A DNA stretch of 64,000 nucleotides from Ornithinimicrobium sufpigmenti (lineage in GTDB: Bacteria; Actinomycetota; Actinomycetes; Actinomycetales; Dermatophilaceae), in contig NZ_CP036403.1 in the NCBI RefSeq assembly GCF_004322775.1, forward strand, positions 2,852,001 through 2,916,000, given 5' to 3'. This document shows positions 9,238 through 18,255 of the stretch, piece by piece. Each line of letters opens with the position of its first letter. Position 1 is the first letter of the stretch. The translations under genes and the position numbers were made by a program. Under the pieces are notes generated by a model. That model saw only the letters and a list, made by a program, of their open reading frames with translations. It searched no databases and was not told the origin of the DNA.

Positions 9238-10134
9238 ATGTCCTTCCAGCCGACCCGCCGCACGGGGCTCAACCGAACCGTCCTGCTCTCCCCCGGGGCG
9301 CCGTGGCACGGTGCCCCCGCAGGCCGCGCCCTGGGTGCCGCCTCCCCGCTGGACGACGGACAGTGGTTGATTGCCCTCGAGCGCCTCGTCAGCAGCCTCG
9401 TCGAGCCCACCGAGCAGGACCGGTCAGCCCGCCCGGACTGGAGCGAGGACGACTGGGCCCGGTGGGCCCAGCTGGAGAGGATCGTGCTGTGCGGAGGCGT
9501 GCTCGCCGGCGGCCGGGGCGACCTGGTGCGGTCCTTGTTCCGGGCACCCGGCGAGCTGGGCCTGCCCCCGGTGGCGGTCGAGGTCGACCCCGACCCGCTC
9601 TCGGCCCCCCTGCGCGGGCTCACCGCCTGGCCGCCCGTCGGGGCGCCCACCCTGGTGCTCGACCTGGGGCACACCGCGGTCAAGGCCGCCGTCTCCACGG
9701 CGGTCGGCCAGCTCGGGCCGGTCACCGCCGTCCGGGTGCCCTGGACGCCGTTCGACCTCAGCACCTGGCCGGACCCGCCCACGCTCCTGGCGGTGGTGCG
9801 ACAGGCGGCCACGCACGCCCTGGCCCACGAGGACCTACCGTCGGACGCCGCGCCCGCCGAGGCCCGGGTCGCGATCGGCAACTACGTCGTCGACGGCCGG
9901 CTGGACGAGGATCAGACGTGGGGCACCCTGGCCCGCTCCGGTGAGCCGGCCGACGAGCTGCTCTCCGCCGAGCTGGGGCTGCCCGTCCGCCTGCTCGTCA
10001 ACGACGGTCAGGCGGCGGCCCTGGGTCGGGCGGGGCAGCGGCATACCGCGGTGATCAGCATCGGCACCTCGCTGGGGGTCGGCTTCCCGCCCAGCTCCGT
10101 CCCGACGCCACGGACACCGCCCGGACTAGGGTGA
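9238..10134 (+). CDS. ROK/ASKHA-like protein with swapped half-domains (apparent circular permutation)
   Basis: 298 residues. The second half looks like the front of a ROK sugar kinase: phosphate-1 loop [13 protein letters not shown] near residue 138, then NDGQAAALG near 260 and phosphate-2 loop [11 protein letters not shown] near 275. The protein stops about 18 residues later, where a normal ROK kinase would continue with its second domain. That missing part seems to be at the N-terminus instead: residues about 28-135 contain [11 protein letters not shown], then [18 protein letters not shown], which resembles the ROK adenosine motif (IVLGGG..), and SAPLRGL where ROK proteins have a GA-rich end. 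The ROK assignment rests on motifs only; function and substrate are unknown. Its stop overlaps the -10 box of the next gene. Confidence 0.75.
   Translation: MSFQPTRRTGLNRTVLLSPGAPWHGAPAGRALGAASPLDDGQWLIALERLVSSLVEPTEQDRSARPDWSEDDWARWAQLERIVLCGGVLAGGRGDLVRSLFRAPGELGLPPVAVEVDPDPLSAPLRGLTAWPPVGAPTLVLDLGHTAVKAAVSTAVGQLGPVTAVRVPWTPFDLSTWPDPPTLLAVVRQAATHALAHEDLPSDAAPAEARVAIGNYVVDGRLDEDQTWGTLARSGEPADELLSAELGLPVRLLVNDGQAAALGRAGQRHTAVISIGTSLGVGFPPSSVPTPRTPPGLG
10127..10132 (+). promoter_or_regulatory. Leaderless -10 box of the AhpD-like gene
   Basis: TAGGGT six bases before the ATG of the AhpD-like gene, overlapping the last codon and stop of the preceding gene. Predicts a leaderless transcript covering the AhpD-like gene and nei. 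Confidence 0.6.
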
Positions 10135-10138
10135 GCCC

Positions 10139-10741
10139 ATGACCACGCGCCCCGACCCGTCGATCTCGGCGCTCCCCCTGCCCGGCCCGGACGACGTGCC
10201 GGAGGGCGTGCGGCGGCTCTGGGAGAAGTCCCGGGAGGCCTTCGGCTTCGTGCCCAACGTCTTCGTCGCGCAGGCCTACAACGGCGAGCAGTTCCAGGCG
10301 TGGTGGAACTACTTCAACCTGCTGGTCAACAAGGAGGGGCACCTGACCAACGCCGACCGCGAGCTGCTCGCGGTCGTGGTCAGCGGGCTGAACCGGTGCA
10401 CCTACTGCGCGGTGTCGCACGGCGCTGCTCTCCGGCACTACAGCGGTGACCCGGTCACCGCCGACCTGGTCGCCGTCAACTGGCGCCAGGCCGACCTGTC
10501 CCGCCGGGAGGCGGCGCTCGCCGCCTACGCGGAGAAGCTCACCCAGACTCCGGCCGAGGTGACCCCGGACGACCTGGAGCCGCTGCGTGAGGTGGGTCTG
10601 GACGAGCACCAGATCCTGGAGGTGGTGCAGGTCATCGGGATGTTCAACATGACGAACCGGGTCGCGACGGCCCTGGCCATGGTGCCCAACGCGGAGTACC
10701 ACTCCCAGGCCCGCGCGTCGAGCCCGCCGCCCGGGCCCTGA
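10139..10741 (+). CDS. AhpD-like peroxidase-related protein
   Basis: 200-residue alkylhydroperoxidase/carboxymuconolactone-decarboxylase fold protein. The active-site motif CxxCxxxH is present as CTYCAVSHG (about residues 87-95), preceded by [16 protein letters not shown]. The family (peroxidase-related proteins) includes thiol-dependent peroxide reductases; a partner adaptor is not visible here. It starts four bases after the ROK-like gene and ends four bases before nei, so it is probably cotranscribed with nei, linking peroxide handling to oxidised-base repair. The physiological substrate is unknown. Confidence 0.85.
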   Translation: MTTRPDPSISALPLPGPDDVPEGVRRLWEKSREAFGFVPNVFVAQAYNGEQFQAWWNYFNLLVNKEGHLTNADRELLAVVVSGLNRCTYCAVSHGAALRHYSGDPVTADLVAVNWRQADLSRREAALAAYAEKLTQTPAEVTPDDLEPLREVGLDEHQILEVVQVIGMFNMTNRVATALAMVPNAEYHSQARASSPPPGP

Positions 10742-10745
10742 ACCG

Positions 10746-11549
10746 GTGCCGGAAGGCGACGCGGTCTGGCGCACGGCCCGAAGGCTGCACACCGAGCTGG
10801 TGGGCCAGGTCCTGCAGGGGTCGGACCTGCGGGTGCCGGAGCTGGCGACCCGTGACCTGTCCGGACGGCGCACGATCGAGGTGGTCCCCCGAGGCAAGCA
10901 CCTGCTGCACCGGCTCGAAGGTGGCCTGACGCTGCACAGCCACCTGCGGATGGACGGCTCGTGGAAGGTGCAGGGCTCAGGGGCTCGGTATGCCGCGGGC
11001 CGCCGGCACACCACGCGCGCCCTGCTCTGGACGGCGCACCGCGTGGCGGTCGGGGACCGGCTGGGCATGCTCGACCTGGTGCGGACCCGGGACGAGGACC
11101 AGGTCGTGGGTCACCTCGGCCCGGACCTGCTGGACCCGGGCTTCGAGGTGGCGCAGGCGGTGGCCAACCTGATGGAGCAGCCCCTCGTGCCGGTGGCGGA
11201 GGCGCTGCTGGACCAGCGCAACCTGGCCGGGATCGGCACGATCTGGGCCAGCGAGCCGCTCTTTCTGCACCGGATCAACCCCTGGGACCCGGTGGGGAAG
11301 GTGGGCGCCAAGGCGCTGGGCGAGCTGCTCGTCGCGACCCGCACGCTGATGGTGCAGGCCTGCCGGGTCGGTCGGCCGGCCACCACGGGACGCACCGGGG
11401 CCGGTGAGGAGACCTGGGTCTTCGGGCGCCGTGGCCGGCGCTGCCACCGCTGCGGCGCGACGGTCGAGCAGGGATCGGTGGGCAGGGCGCCGCAGGCGCG
11501 AGTCTTCAGCTACTGCCAAGGGTGCCAGGGCGCGCCGGCGGACGCCTGA
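10746..11549 (+). CDS. nei: Endonuclease VIII-type DNA glycosylase
   Basis: 267-residue Fpg/Nei family DNA glycosylase/AP lyase that removes oxidised pyrimidines. It begins with GTG coding MPEGDAVWRTARRLH; after methionine removal Pro1 and Glu2 are the catalytic nucleophile and helper. The helix-two-turn-helix region has NLAGIGTIWASEPLFLHRI, and the C-terminal zinc finger shows CHRCGA...YCQGC. MPEGD (rather than MPELPE) favours Nei over Fpg. It is the last gene of the lhr-side run; lhr-nei proximity also occurs in mycobacteria. The opposite-strand clgR ends 26 bases beyond. Confidence 0.93.
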   Translation: MPEGDAVWRTARRLHTELVGQVLQGSDLRVPELATRDLSGRRTIEVVPRGKHLLHRLEGGLTLHSHLRMDGSWKVQGSGARYAAGRRHTTRALLWTAHRVAVGDRLGMLDLVRTRDEDQVVGHLGPDLLDPGFEVAQAVANLMEQPLVPVAEALLDQRNLAGIGTIWASEPLFLHRINPWDPVGKVGAKALGELLVATRTLMVQACRVGRPATTGRTGAGEETWVFGRRGRRCHRCGATVEQGSVGRAPQARVFSYCQGCQGAPADA

Positions 11550-11574
11550 GCCGGGGCGGCCCAGCGCCTCGACC

Positions 11575-11916
11575 TCAGGCTGCGGAGATGACGGTCCGGC
11601 CCTGCGGGTCGACCACCTTGCGGTGCCGCAGCGGCTTGGCCAGCCCCTCCGTCAGCACCGAGGTCATCTGCTGCTCCGCGGCCTCGGCCAGGCTCACCCG
11701 GTCGGCGACGTCGGAGAGCATGTCGGACAGGGGCACGTCCAGCGCCCGGCAGATCGAGGCGAGCAGCTCGGAGGAGGCCTCCTTCTCCCCGCGCTCGATC
11801 TCGGACAGATAGCCCAGCGAGCAGGAGGCCGACGCGCTGACCTCGCGCAGCGTGCGGCCCTGCGTCTGGCGGGTCTCACGCAGGGCGTCCCCCAGCTCTC
11901 GGCGAAGCAGCACCAT
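11575..11916 (-). CDS. clgR: ClgR-type helix-turn-helix regulator
   Basis: 113-residue XRE-family regulator. The helix-turn-helix is about residues 18-60 (RTLREVSASASCSLGYLSEI, then ERGEKEASSELL). Position after cinA in a rimO-pgsA-cinA cluster next to ftsK matches ClgR of mycobacteria and streptomycetes, an activator of clp protease and other stress genes. The start is supported by GAGGAGGG six bases upstream. The C-terminal end is RKVVDPQGRTVISAA; terminal alanines are a known degradation signal in some ClgR proteins, so proteolytic control is possible but not shown. The identification relies on synteny plus fold. Confidence 0.8.
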   Translation of the reverse strand: MVLLRRELGDALRETRQTQGRTLREVSASASCSLGYLSEIERGEKEASSELLASICRALDVPLSDMLSDVADRVSLAEAAEQQMTSVLTEGLAKPLRHRKVVDPQGRTVISAA

Positions 11917-11937
11917 CGTCTTCCCTCCTCATTGCCA

Positions 11938-12474
11938 TCACGTCCCGGCCCTCGGCTGCCGGGAATGGTCTTCTACCGTACCCCGCCCGTCCGACAGGTG
12001 CGGGCCGAGGACCTCCAGCAGGAGCTCGAGGACGGCGGTCACAGTGTCTGTCCGGACCCGGGTCCGGTCACCACTCAAGGTCAACGCCCGATGGGCGCTC
12101 CGCTGTTCCCCGGCCACGGCGACGTGGACGGTGCCCGCGGCCTGACCGTTCGAGGGGCCGGGGCCGGCGACCCCGGTGGTGGACAGGCCCCAGTCCGCGC
12201 CCAGCGTCCCGCGGACCCCCTGCGCCATCGCGACGGCGCACGAGCGCGACACCGCACCCTCGTCCTCGAGCACCGCGAGGGGCACCCCGAGCACCTCGGC
12301 CTTCACCTCCTCGACGTAGGCCACCACGCCGCCCCGCACGCTCGCGCTGGCACCCGGGACGTCGGTGAGGGCGGCGGCGACCAGACCCCCCGTGAGCGAC
12401 TCGGCGGTGGCGACAGTCTGTCCGTGGGCCTGCAGCGCGGCCAGCACCCGGGCTGCCAGCGGCGCCGCCGGCAT
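11938..12474 (-). CDS. cinA: CinA-family NMN amidohydrolase (short form)
   Basis: 178-residue protein with the CinA C-terminal domain only: TVATAESLTGG near residue 20 and STTGVAGPGP near 120. The family (PncC) deamidates nicotinamide mononucleotide to nicotinate mononucleotide in NAD recycling. The N-terminal molybdopterin-binding-like domain of long CinA proteins is absent, which is usual for PncC-only forms. The start was set at the ATG beginning MPAAPLAARVL behind GAGGACCACG; the open frame extends 32 codons further without a signal. It lies 16 bases after pgsA and 21 before clgR in one operon. Confidence 0.9.
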   Translation of the reverse strand: MPAAPLAARVLAALQAHGQTVATAESLTGGLVAAALTDVPGASASVRGGVVAYVEEVKAEVLGVPLAVLEDEGAVSRSCAVAMAQGVRGTLGADWGLSTTGVAGPGPSNGQAAGTVHVAVAGEQRSAHRALTLSGDRTRVRTDTVTAVLELLLEVLGPHLSDGRGTVEDHSRQPRAGT

Positions 12475-12490
12475 CGTGGTCCTCAGGTCC

Positions 12491-13093
12491 TCAGGCCGCG
12501 CGCCGACGCGGGGACAGCGCCTGGCGCACATAGTCGACACCCGTGACCACGGTGACCACGAGCGCGGCATACATCACCAGCAGGCCGAGCTGGGCGAACC
12601 AGCCGGCCACGGGCAGGATGAGGATCGAGATGCCGACTGCCTGCAGCACCGTCTTGAGCTTGCCGCCCTTGCTCGCCGGGATGACCCCGCGCCGGATGAC
12701 GATGAAGCGCAGGAGGGTGATCCCCAGCTCGCGCACGAGGATGACCACGGTCACCCACCACGGCAACCGGTCGATGACCGACAGCCCGACCAGGGCCGTG
12801 CCGATGAGCGCCTTGTCCGCGATCGGGTCCATGAGCTTGCCGAAGGCGGTGATCAGCCCCTGCCTGCGGGCCAGGTAGCCGTCCACCCAGTCGGTGCCGA
12901 TGGCGACCAGGAAGACCGCGAGCGCCCACCACCGCAGGGAGGTGTCGTCGCCGCCCTGCGACATCAGCAGCCAGCCGAACACCGGCACCAGGAGGATGCG
13001 CAGCACGGTCAGCGCGTTCGGGACGTTCCAGGGCGAGGCCAGGGGTGCCTCCGGCGCGCTCGCGAGGTCGGGCCCGTCGGGATCGTGGATCAT
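12491..13093 (-). CDS. pgsA: CDP-diacylglycerol-glycerol-3-phosphate 3-phosphatidyltransferase
   Basis: 200-residue membrane enzyme making phosphatidylglycerophosphate from CDP-diacylglycerol, the committed step to phosphatidylglycerol and cardiolipin. The CDP-alcohol phosphotransferase signature is visible as [10 protein letters not shown] followed by [10 protein letters not shown] (about residues 68-95), giving the D-G-A-R-G-D-D pattern. Four to five hydrophobic segments follow the family layout. The start overlaps the rimO stop (ATGA), so translation is coupled. In actinobacteria the family also includes phosphatidylinositol phosphate synthase, but position beside cinA favours PgsA. Confidence 0.9.
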   Translation of the reverse strand: MIHDPDGPDLASAPEAPLASPWNVPNALTVLRILLVPVFGWLLMSQGGDDTSLRWWALAVFLVAIGTDWVDGYLARRQGLITAFGKLMDPIADKALIGTALVGLSVIDRLPWWVTVVILVRELGITLLRFIVIRRGVIPASKGGKLKTVLQAVGISILILPVAGWFAQLGLLVMYAALVVTVVTGVDYVRQALSPRRRAA

Positions 13094-14613
13094 GCCTCCG
13101 GCTCCCGCGCGACCGGGACAGCCACGAGGTCGACCCCCTCTGTGGCGACCACCCTGGCGGTGACGAGGGAGCCGACGGCGAGGGACGGCATACCCCCCTC
13201 CTCGTCCTCCAGGTAGGTGACGCCGTCCACGTCGGGCCCCTGCTGGCCGGCGCGGCCGACGAGCCGACCGTCGTCCTCGTCGACGTCCTCGACGAGCACC
13301 TCGACGACGGTGCCGATCCGGTCCTCGGCCCGCTGCGCGGTGAGCTCCTCCACGAGGGCGCCGACCCGCGCGACGCGCTCCAGGATCGTGGCCTCGTCCA
13401 GCTTGCCGTCGTAGCCCTCCGCCTCGGTGCCGTCCTCGTCGGAGTAGCCGAAGACGCCGACGACGTCGAGCCTGGCCTCCTCGAGGAAGGCGGTGAGCTC
13501 GGCGAGGTCCTCCTCGGTCTCCCCGGGGAAGCCGACGATGACGTTGGTCCGGATCCCGGCCTCTGGCACCCGCGCGCGCACCTGCTCCAGCAGGGCCAGG
13601 AAGGACTCCCGGTCACCGAACCGGCGCATCCGGCGCAGCAGCGGCCCGGAGGCGTGCTGGAAGGAGATGTCGAAGTAGGGCGCGACCCCGGGGGTGCGGG
13701 CCATCGCGTCGAGCAGGTCCGGCCGGATCTCCGCGGGCTGCAGGTAGGACACCCGCACCCGGGCGATCCCCTCCAGGGACGCGAGCTCACCGATCAGGCC
13801 GTCGACGAGCCGCAGGTCGCCGAGGTCCTTGCCGTAGGAGGTGGTGTTCTCGCTGACGAGGAAGACCTCCTTGACGCCCCGCTCCGCGAGCCACTGCGCC
13901 TCGGCCACCACGTCCTGCGGCGGCCGGGAGACGAAGGCGCCCCGGAACATCGGGATGGCGCAGAACGCGCAGCGCCGGTCGCAGCCCGAGGCGAGCTTCA
14001 GCGGGGCCCACGGCCGGCCGTCCAGGCGCGCCCGCACCACGCGTGGCCCGCTCGCCGGCGCCACCTGCGCCAGGGGGGTCGAGGGCTCTTCGCGCGTCAC
14101 CACCTCGCGAGGCGTGACGGGCTGGCCGGCGGGGCTGGGCTGCTGGTGGCCGGGGAGGGCCACCGCCGTGCTGGCGGTATGCCGTGCCACGGGCGAGACG
14201 GGCAGCAGGCGTCGCCGGTCGCGGGGCACGTGCGAGGCGGGGCGCTCCCCCTCGAGGATGCGCTGCAGGTGGCTGGACATGTCCGCGTAGGAGTCGAACC
14301 CGAGCACGGCGTCGGCCTCCGGCAGCTCCTCGGCGAGCTGCGTGCCGTACCGCTCGGCCATGCAGCCGACGGCGACCACCTTCTGGGTGCGGGCGGTGCG
14401 CTTGAGATCGCCGGCCTCCAGCAGGGCGTCGATCGAGTCCTTCTTGGCCTGCTCGACGAAGCCGCACGTGTTGACGACCGCCACGTCGGCCTCGGCGGCG
14501 TCCGACACCAGGGTCCAGCCCTCGGCGGCCAGTCGGCCGGCCAGCTCCTCGGAGTCCACCTCGTTCCGCGTACAGCCCAGGGTGACGACGGCGACGGAAC
14601 GGGGGTGGGACAT
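13090..14613 (-). CDS. rimO: Ribosomal protein S12 methylthiotransferase RimO
   Basis: 507-residue radical-SAM methylthiotransferase that modifies an aspartate of ribosomal protein S12. The N-terminal UPF0004 domain starts [19 protein letters not shown]; its cysteines for the auxiliary cluster are in LGCTRN, NTCGF and VGCMAERY. The radical-SAM cluster motif CxxxCxxC is [11 protein letters not shown] near residue 215; a TRAM-like tail ends the protein. RimO rather than MiaB is supported by the IPMFRGAF wording and the neighbouring pgsA. Residues about 145-195 form a low-complexity insertion absent from compact RimO proteins. A leaderless TAGACT lies six bases before the ATG. Confidence 0.93.
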   Translation of the reverse strand: MSHPRSVAVVTLGCTRNEVDSEELAGRLAAEGWTLVSDAAEADVAVVNTCGFVEQAKKDSIDALLEAGDLKRTARTQKVVAVGCMAERYGTQLAEELPEADAVLGFDSYADMSSHLQRILEGERPASHVPRDRRRLLPVSPVARHTASTAVALPGHQQPSPAGQPVTPREVVTREEPSTPLAQVAPASGPRVVRARLDGRPWAPLKLASGCDRRCAFCAIPMFRGAFVSRPPQDVVAEAQWLAERGVKEVFLVSENTTSYGKDLGDLRLVDGLIGELASLEGIARVRVSYLQPAEIRPDLLDAMARTPGVAPYFDISFQHASGPLLRRMRRFGDRESFLALLEQVRARVPEAGIRTNVIVGFPGETEEDLAELTAFLEEARLDVVGVFGYSDEDGTEAEGYDGKLDEATILERVARVGALVEELTAQRAEDRIGTVVEVLVEDVDEDDGRLVGRAGQQGPDVDGVTYLEDEEGGMPSLAVGSLVTARVVATEGVDLVAVPVAREPEA

Positions 14614-14619
14614 GGCGTC

Positions 14620-14625
14620 AGTCTA
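14620..14625 (-). promoter_or_regulatory. Leaderless -10 box of the rimO-pgsA-cinA-clgR operon
   Basis: On the minus strand TAGACT is followed by GACGCC and the rimO ATG. Six-base spacing predicts transcription starting at or within a base of the start codon; there is no ribosome binding site. Confidence 0.65.
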
Positions 14626-14647
14626 CGGCCGGGTGGGACGGCCGAGG

Positions 14648-17600
14648 TCAGTAGCGCTCGCGGCCGCCACGGTCGGTGAGGTCCCAGGCGTCCTCCGACT
14701 CCTCCTCACCCTCGTCCTCGACGGAGGACCCGCTGACCGGGTCGTTGTCGTAGCGGGCGTCGCGGGGACGGGACCGGGCGTGGGGACCGGTCTGGTCGCC
14801 GTCGTCATACTCGCCGAACGCGTCCGCGTCACCCTCCTCGCGTGCCACCTCGGTGGGGTCGGCGTCGAAGGGAGCGGTGTCGGTCTCCGGCTCCGGGCGC
14901 GGCGCGGGCTCGTGGCCCTGGAGCAGTGCCAGCGTCTCCTCCAGCTCGTCCGGCTTGACCAGCACGTCGCGCGCCTTGGACCCCTCCGAGGGCCCGACGA
15001 TGCCGCGGGACTCCATCAGGTCCATCAGCCGGCCCGCCTTGGCGAACCCGACGCGCAGCTTGCGCTGCAGCATCGAGGTGGACCCGAACTGGGTGGTGAT
15101 CACCTGCTCGACCGCCTGCATCAGCAGGTCGAGGTCGTCGCCGATGTCCTCGTCGATCTGCTTCTTGGCCGGGGTGGCCAGGACCTCCTCGACGTAGGTG
15201 GGCTTGAGCTGGCCGGTGACGTGCGCGACGACGTCGTGCACCTCGGACTCGCTGACCCAGGCACCCTGCACGCGCAGCGGCTTGGAGGCGCCCATGGGCA
15301 GGAAGAGCGCATCACCCTGGCCGATGAGCTTCTCGGCGCCGGGCATGTCCAGGACCACCCGGCTGTCCGACAGCGAGGAGGTGGCGAAGGCCATCCGGGA
15401 GGGCACGTTGGCCTTGATCAGGCCGGTGACCACGTCGACCGACGGTCGCTGGGTGGCGAGCACCAGGTGGATGCCGGCCGCCCGGGCCAGCTGGGTGATC
15501 CGCACCACCGACTCCTCCACGTCACGGGGCGCCACCATCATCAGGTCGGCCAGCTCGTCGATGACGACCAGCAGGTAGGGGTAGGGCTGCAGGACGCGCT
15601 GCGAGCCGGGGGGCGGGGTGATCTTGCCCGAGCGGATCGCCTTGTTGAAGTCGTCGATGTGCTTGTAGCCGTAGGCCGCCAGGTCGTCGTAGCGGGTGTC
15701 CATCTCCTTGACCACCCAGCTCAGCGCCTCCGCCGCCTTCTTGGGGTTGGTGATGATCGGGGTGATCAGGTGCGGGATGCCCTCGTAGGCGGTCAGCTCG
15801 ACCCGCTTGGGGTCGACCAGGATCATCCGCACCTCGTCCGGGGTGGAGCGCATGAGGATCGAGGTGATCATCGAGTTGACGAAGCTCGACTTGCCCGAGC
15901 CGGTCGCACCGGCGACGAGCAGGTGGGGCATCTTGGCCAGGTTGGCGATGACGTAGCCGCCCTCGACGTCCTTGCCCACGCCCATCACCATCGGGTGGGT
16001 GTTGTTGCGGGCCGCCTGGCTGCGCAGCACGTCACCGAGGTTGACGTTCTCCCGGTCGGTGTTGGGGATCTCGACGCCGACGGCGGACTTGCCCGGGATC
16101 GGCGAGAGGATCCGCACGTCGGCGGACGCCACGGCATACGCGATGTTCTTGGACAGCGCGGTGATCCGCTCGACCTTCACGCCGGGGCCGAGCTCGACCT
16201 CGTAGCGGGTGACGGTGGGGCCCCGGGTGAAGTCGGTGACCTGGGCGTCGACGTTGAAGTCCTCCAGCACGCCGGTGAGCGCGTCGACCACCTTGTCGTT
16301 GGCCTCCGAGCGCTCCTTGTGCGGGCTGCCGGGCCTGAGGACCGCGGAGTCGGGCAGGGTGTAGGTGACGTCCCCGGCGAGCTGCAGCTGCTCCACCCGC
16401 TGGGGCAGCTGGGTGGTCGGCGGCGGCTCCAGGGGTGCCTTGGCCTTGGCCTTCTCCACCGCGGTGGGCGGCTGCGGGCGCTTCTGACCGGGGCGCAGCC
16501 CGGCGATCTCCTCGGTCGTCTCCCCCGGCGCCTCCCGGCTGGCGGGGGTCGCTCCCCTGCCGGCGCTCGCCCGCTGGTCCGGGCCCTGGCCCTCGGGTGC
16601 GGGTCCGGAGGTGGGGCCGCTGCGGCGGCCGGCCCTGGGGGCGTCGCTCCCCTGCTCGGGGCCGTCCTCGGGACGCACCTGGGTCCGCGCCTGGGCTCGC
16701 GACTGGGTTCGCGCCTGGGTACGCGGTGAGCGCCCGCCCTCACCCCGCTCGACCACGGCCGCCTGCTCGAAGGCGACGTCGCCGTCCCGTTCCGCGTCGA
16801 GCTCGCCGGCCCGGCGCCGTGAGCGGCGGGCACGCGGGAGCACCTCCCCGGTCACGGGGTCGATCTCGTCGAAGCGGGCGGAGTCGAAGAGCTGCTGCTC
16901 GAGCTCGCGCAGGCGGTCGGGGATGCGGTGGACCGGGGTACGGGTGAGCACCAGGAAGCCGAAGACGCCGAGCAGGGAGAGCACCGCATACGCCCCGATG
17001 GGGGTGATCGCGGCCGAGATCATCGAGGACAGGATGAAGCCCAGGACGCCGCCGGAGGACTGCATCACCGTCAGGCCCTCGCTGTAGTCGGGCGCCCCGA
17101 CGGCCAGGTGGGTGATGCCGGTGGCGGACAGCAGGAGGGCGATGGTGCCGATCGACATCCGGTTCGTGGCCTGCTGGTCGCTGGGCCGCCGGAAGAGACG
17201 CAGGGCGAAGAAGAGCAGCACCACGGGCAGCACGAGCGCGACCCGGCCGAAGGTCCCGGCCGTGACGGTGTGGACCGCATCGCCGAACATCCCGTCCAGC
17301 TGCCACCACTCCCGCAGGGCCACCACGATCGCCAGCGCGAGCAGGAGGAAGCCGGCACCGTCGCGCCGGTGCTCGGGCTCCAGGTCACGGGCGGAGTCGG
17401 TCATCGCGCGCACGGTGCCACCGGTGGCCCCGGCGACGCCGCGGAAGACCCGCCCCGGCAGGGAAGGCCCGTGGTCCGCCGGGGCGTTGGCCCCGCCCCG
17501 CGCCCCACCAGCGCGCGCACCACCAGCGCGCGCGGCGTTCGCCCGCGTGCTGCCCGACGGTGTGCCACCGGCGCGGCTCGCCGGGCGCGTCGAGGCAGCC

Positions 17601-17650
17601 TTGGCGCCGCCCGCGCGGGTGCTGGTCGTCGAGGATGCAGATTTGGCCAC
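14648..17650 (-). CDS. ftsK: DNA translocase FtsK
   Basis: About 1000 residues. The N-terminal part has four membrane helices (GFLLLALAIVVAL, VALVLPVVLLFFAL, GTIALLLSATGITHL and a long GGVLGFILSS.. segment). A proline/glutamine-rich linker follows, then the RecA-like motor with Walker A VAGATGSGKSSF near residue 587 and Walker B LLVVIDELADLMM near 697. The gamma domain that reads polar DNA sequences is present (LQRKLRVGFAKAGRLMDLM), followed by an unusual acidic tail. FtsK pumps chromosome termini through the division septum. The start was placed at the GTG reading VAKSASST because a TACGGT -10 box lies six bases upstream; another GTG is 33 bases earlier (17683). Confidence 0.92.
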   Translation of the reverse strand: MAKSASSTTSTRAGGAKAASTRPASRAGGTPSGSTRANAARAGGARAGGARGGANAPADHGPSLPGRVFRGVAGATGGTVRAMTDSARDLEPEHRRDGAGFLLLALAIVVALREWWQLDGMFGDAVHTVTAGTFGRVALVLPVVLLFFALRLFRRPSDQQATNRMSIGTIALLLSATGITHLAVGAPDYSEGLTVMQSSGGVLGFILSSMISAAITPIGAYAVLSLLGVFGFLVLTRTPVHRIPDRLRELEQQLFDSARFDEIDPVTGEVLPRARRSRRRAGELDAERDGDVAFEQAAVVERGEGGRSPRTQARTQSRAQARTQVRPEDGPEQGSDAPRAGRRSGPTSGPAPEGQGPDQRASAGRGATPASREAPGETTEEIAGLRPGQKRPQPPTAVEKAKAKAPLEPPPTTQLPQRVEQLQLAGDVTYTLPDSAVLRPGSPHKERSEANDKVVDALTGVLEDFNVDAQVTDFTRGPTVTRYEVELGPGVKVERITALSKNIAYAVASADVRILSPIPGKSAVGVEIPNTDRENVNLGDVLRSQAARNNTHPMVMGVGKDVEGGYVIANLAKMPHLLVAGATGSGKSSFVNSMITSILMRSTPDEVRMILVDPKRVELTAYEGIPHLITPIITNPKKAAEALSWVVKEMDTRYDDLAAYGYKHIDDFNKAIRSGKITPPPGSQRVLQPYPYLLVVIDELADLMMVAPRDVEESVVRITQLARAAGIHLVLATQRPSVDVVTGLIKANVPSRMAFATSSLSDSRVVLDMPGAEKLIGQGDALFLPMGASKPLRVQGAWVSESEVHDVVAHVTGQLKPTYVEEVLATPAKKQIDEDIGDDLDLLMQAVEQVITTQFGSTSMLQRKLRVGFAKAGRLMDLMESRGIVGPSEGSKARDVLVKPDELEETLALLQGHEPAPRPEPETDTAPFDADPTEVAREEGDADAFGEYDDGDQTGPHARSRPRDARYDNDPVSGSSVEDEGEEESEDAWDLTDRGGRERY

Positions 17651-17656
17651 GATGGC

Positions 17657-17662
17657 ACCGTA
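17657..17662 (-). promoter_or_regulatory. Leaderless -10 box of ftsK
   Basis: TACGGT then GCCATC then GTG on the minus strand; this decides between two possible GTG starts. The same hexamer and spacing occur before the divergent 2TM gene. Confidence 0.5.
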
Positions 17663-17784
17663 CCCAACAGTCACGAGGGTCACAGCCGCCCCACGCCGCG
17701 CAGACGGGCATCAGGGCGCGCGCGCTGCTCCATACCTGCCCAAGATCCGTCCGAAAGATGGTGGTGCTCCGGCGCCAGCCTCAC

Positions 17785-17790
17785 TACGGT
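17785..17790 (+). promoter_or_regulatory. Leaderless -10 box of the 2TM gene
   Basis: TACGGT, six bases (GAGAGC), then the GTG start. Confidence 0.55.
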
Positions 17791-17796
17791 GAGAGC

Positions 17797-18240
17797 GTGA
17801 ACGAGGACCAGGGGAGCCCGCCGCCCATCCCGCCGTACCGACCCGAGCGGGTCGAGGCAGGGCCGCAGGACAGCCGCGACGAGCCGGGCCCCCTGGACCG
17901 GGCCCCGGACCGCACGGACCCTGCGGCCGCGGGGAAGCGCGCCAAGGACGCACCCCTCACCGACCGCCAGCGGGCACTGGAGTCGCTGGAGGCCAAGGCC
18001 GAGTTCCGCGGACACCTGACCATCTACCTGCTGGTCATGGCGCTGCTGGTCGGGATCTGGGCGTTCACCACCGGGTTCAGCGGCTTCTTCTGGCCGATCT
18101 TCCCGATGATGGGCTGGGGCCTGGGCGTGGCCATCCACGGCGTCAGCCTGGGCTGGGACAAGGACCCCACCGAGGAGGAGATCAACGCCGAGATCGAGCG
18201 GCTGCGGCGGCGGCAGTCGCGGGGCCGGCTGGAGGAGTGA
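17797..18240 (+). CDS. 2TM domain membrane protein
   Basis: 147 residues. A proline-rich acidic first half is followed by a charged helix (LTDRQRALESLEAKAEFRGH) and two membrane segments (HLTIYLLVMALLVGIWAF and FWPIFPMMGWGLGVAIHG), then WDKDPTEEEINAEIERL. The charged helix leading into two helices with a WP..GWG..H pattern is the signature of the 2TM family, found alone or attached to histidine kinases and regulators. Function unknown. The gene is divergent from ftsK and convergent with rnj, 15 bases apart. The GTG start was chosen by the -10 box six bases before it. Confidence 0.8.
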   Translation: MNEDQGSPPPIPPYRPERVEAGPQDSRDEPGPLDRAPDRTDPAAAGKRAKDAPLTDRQRALESLEAKAEFRGHLTIYLLVMALLVGIWAFTTGFSGFFWPIFPMMGWGLGVAIHGVSLGWDKDPTEEEINAEIERLRRRQSRGRLEE

Positions 18241-18255
18241 GGCCGGCCGGTCGCC

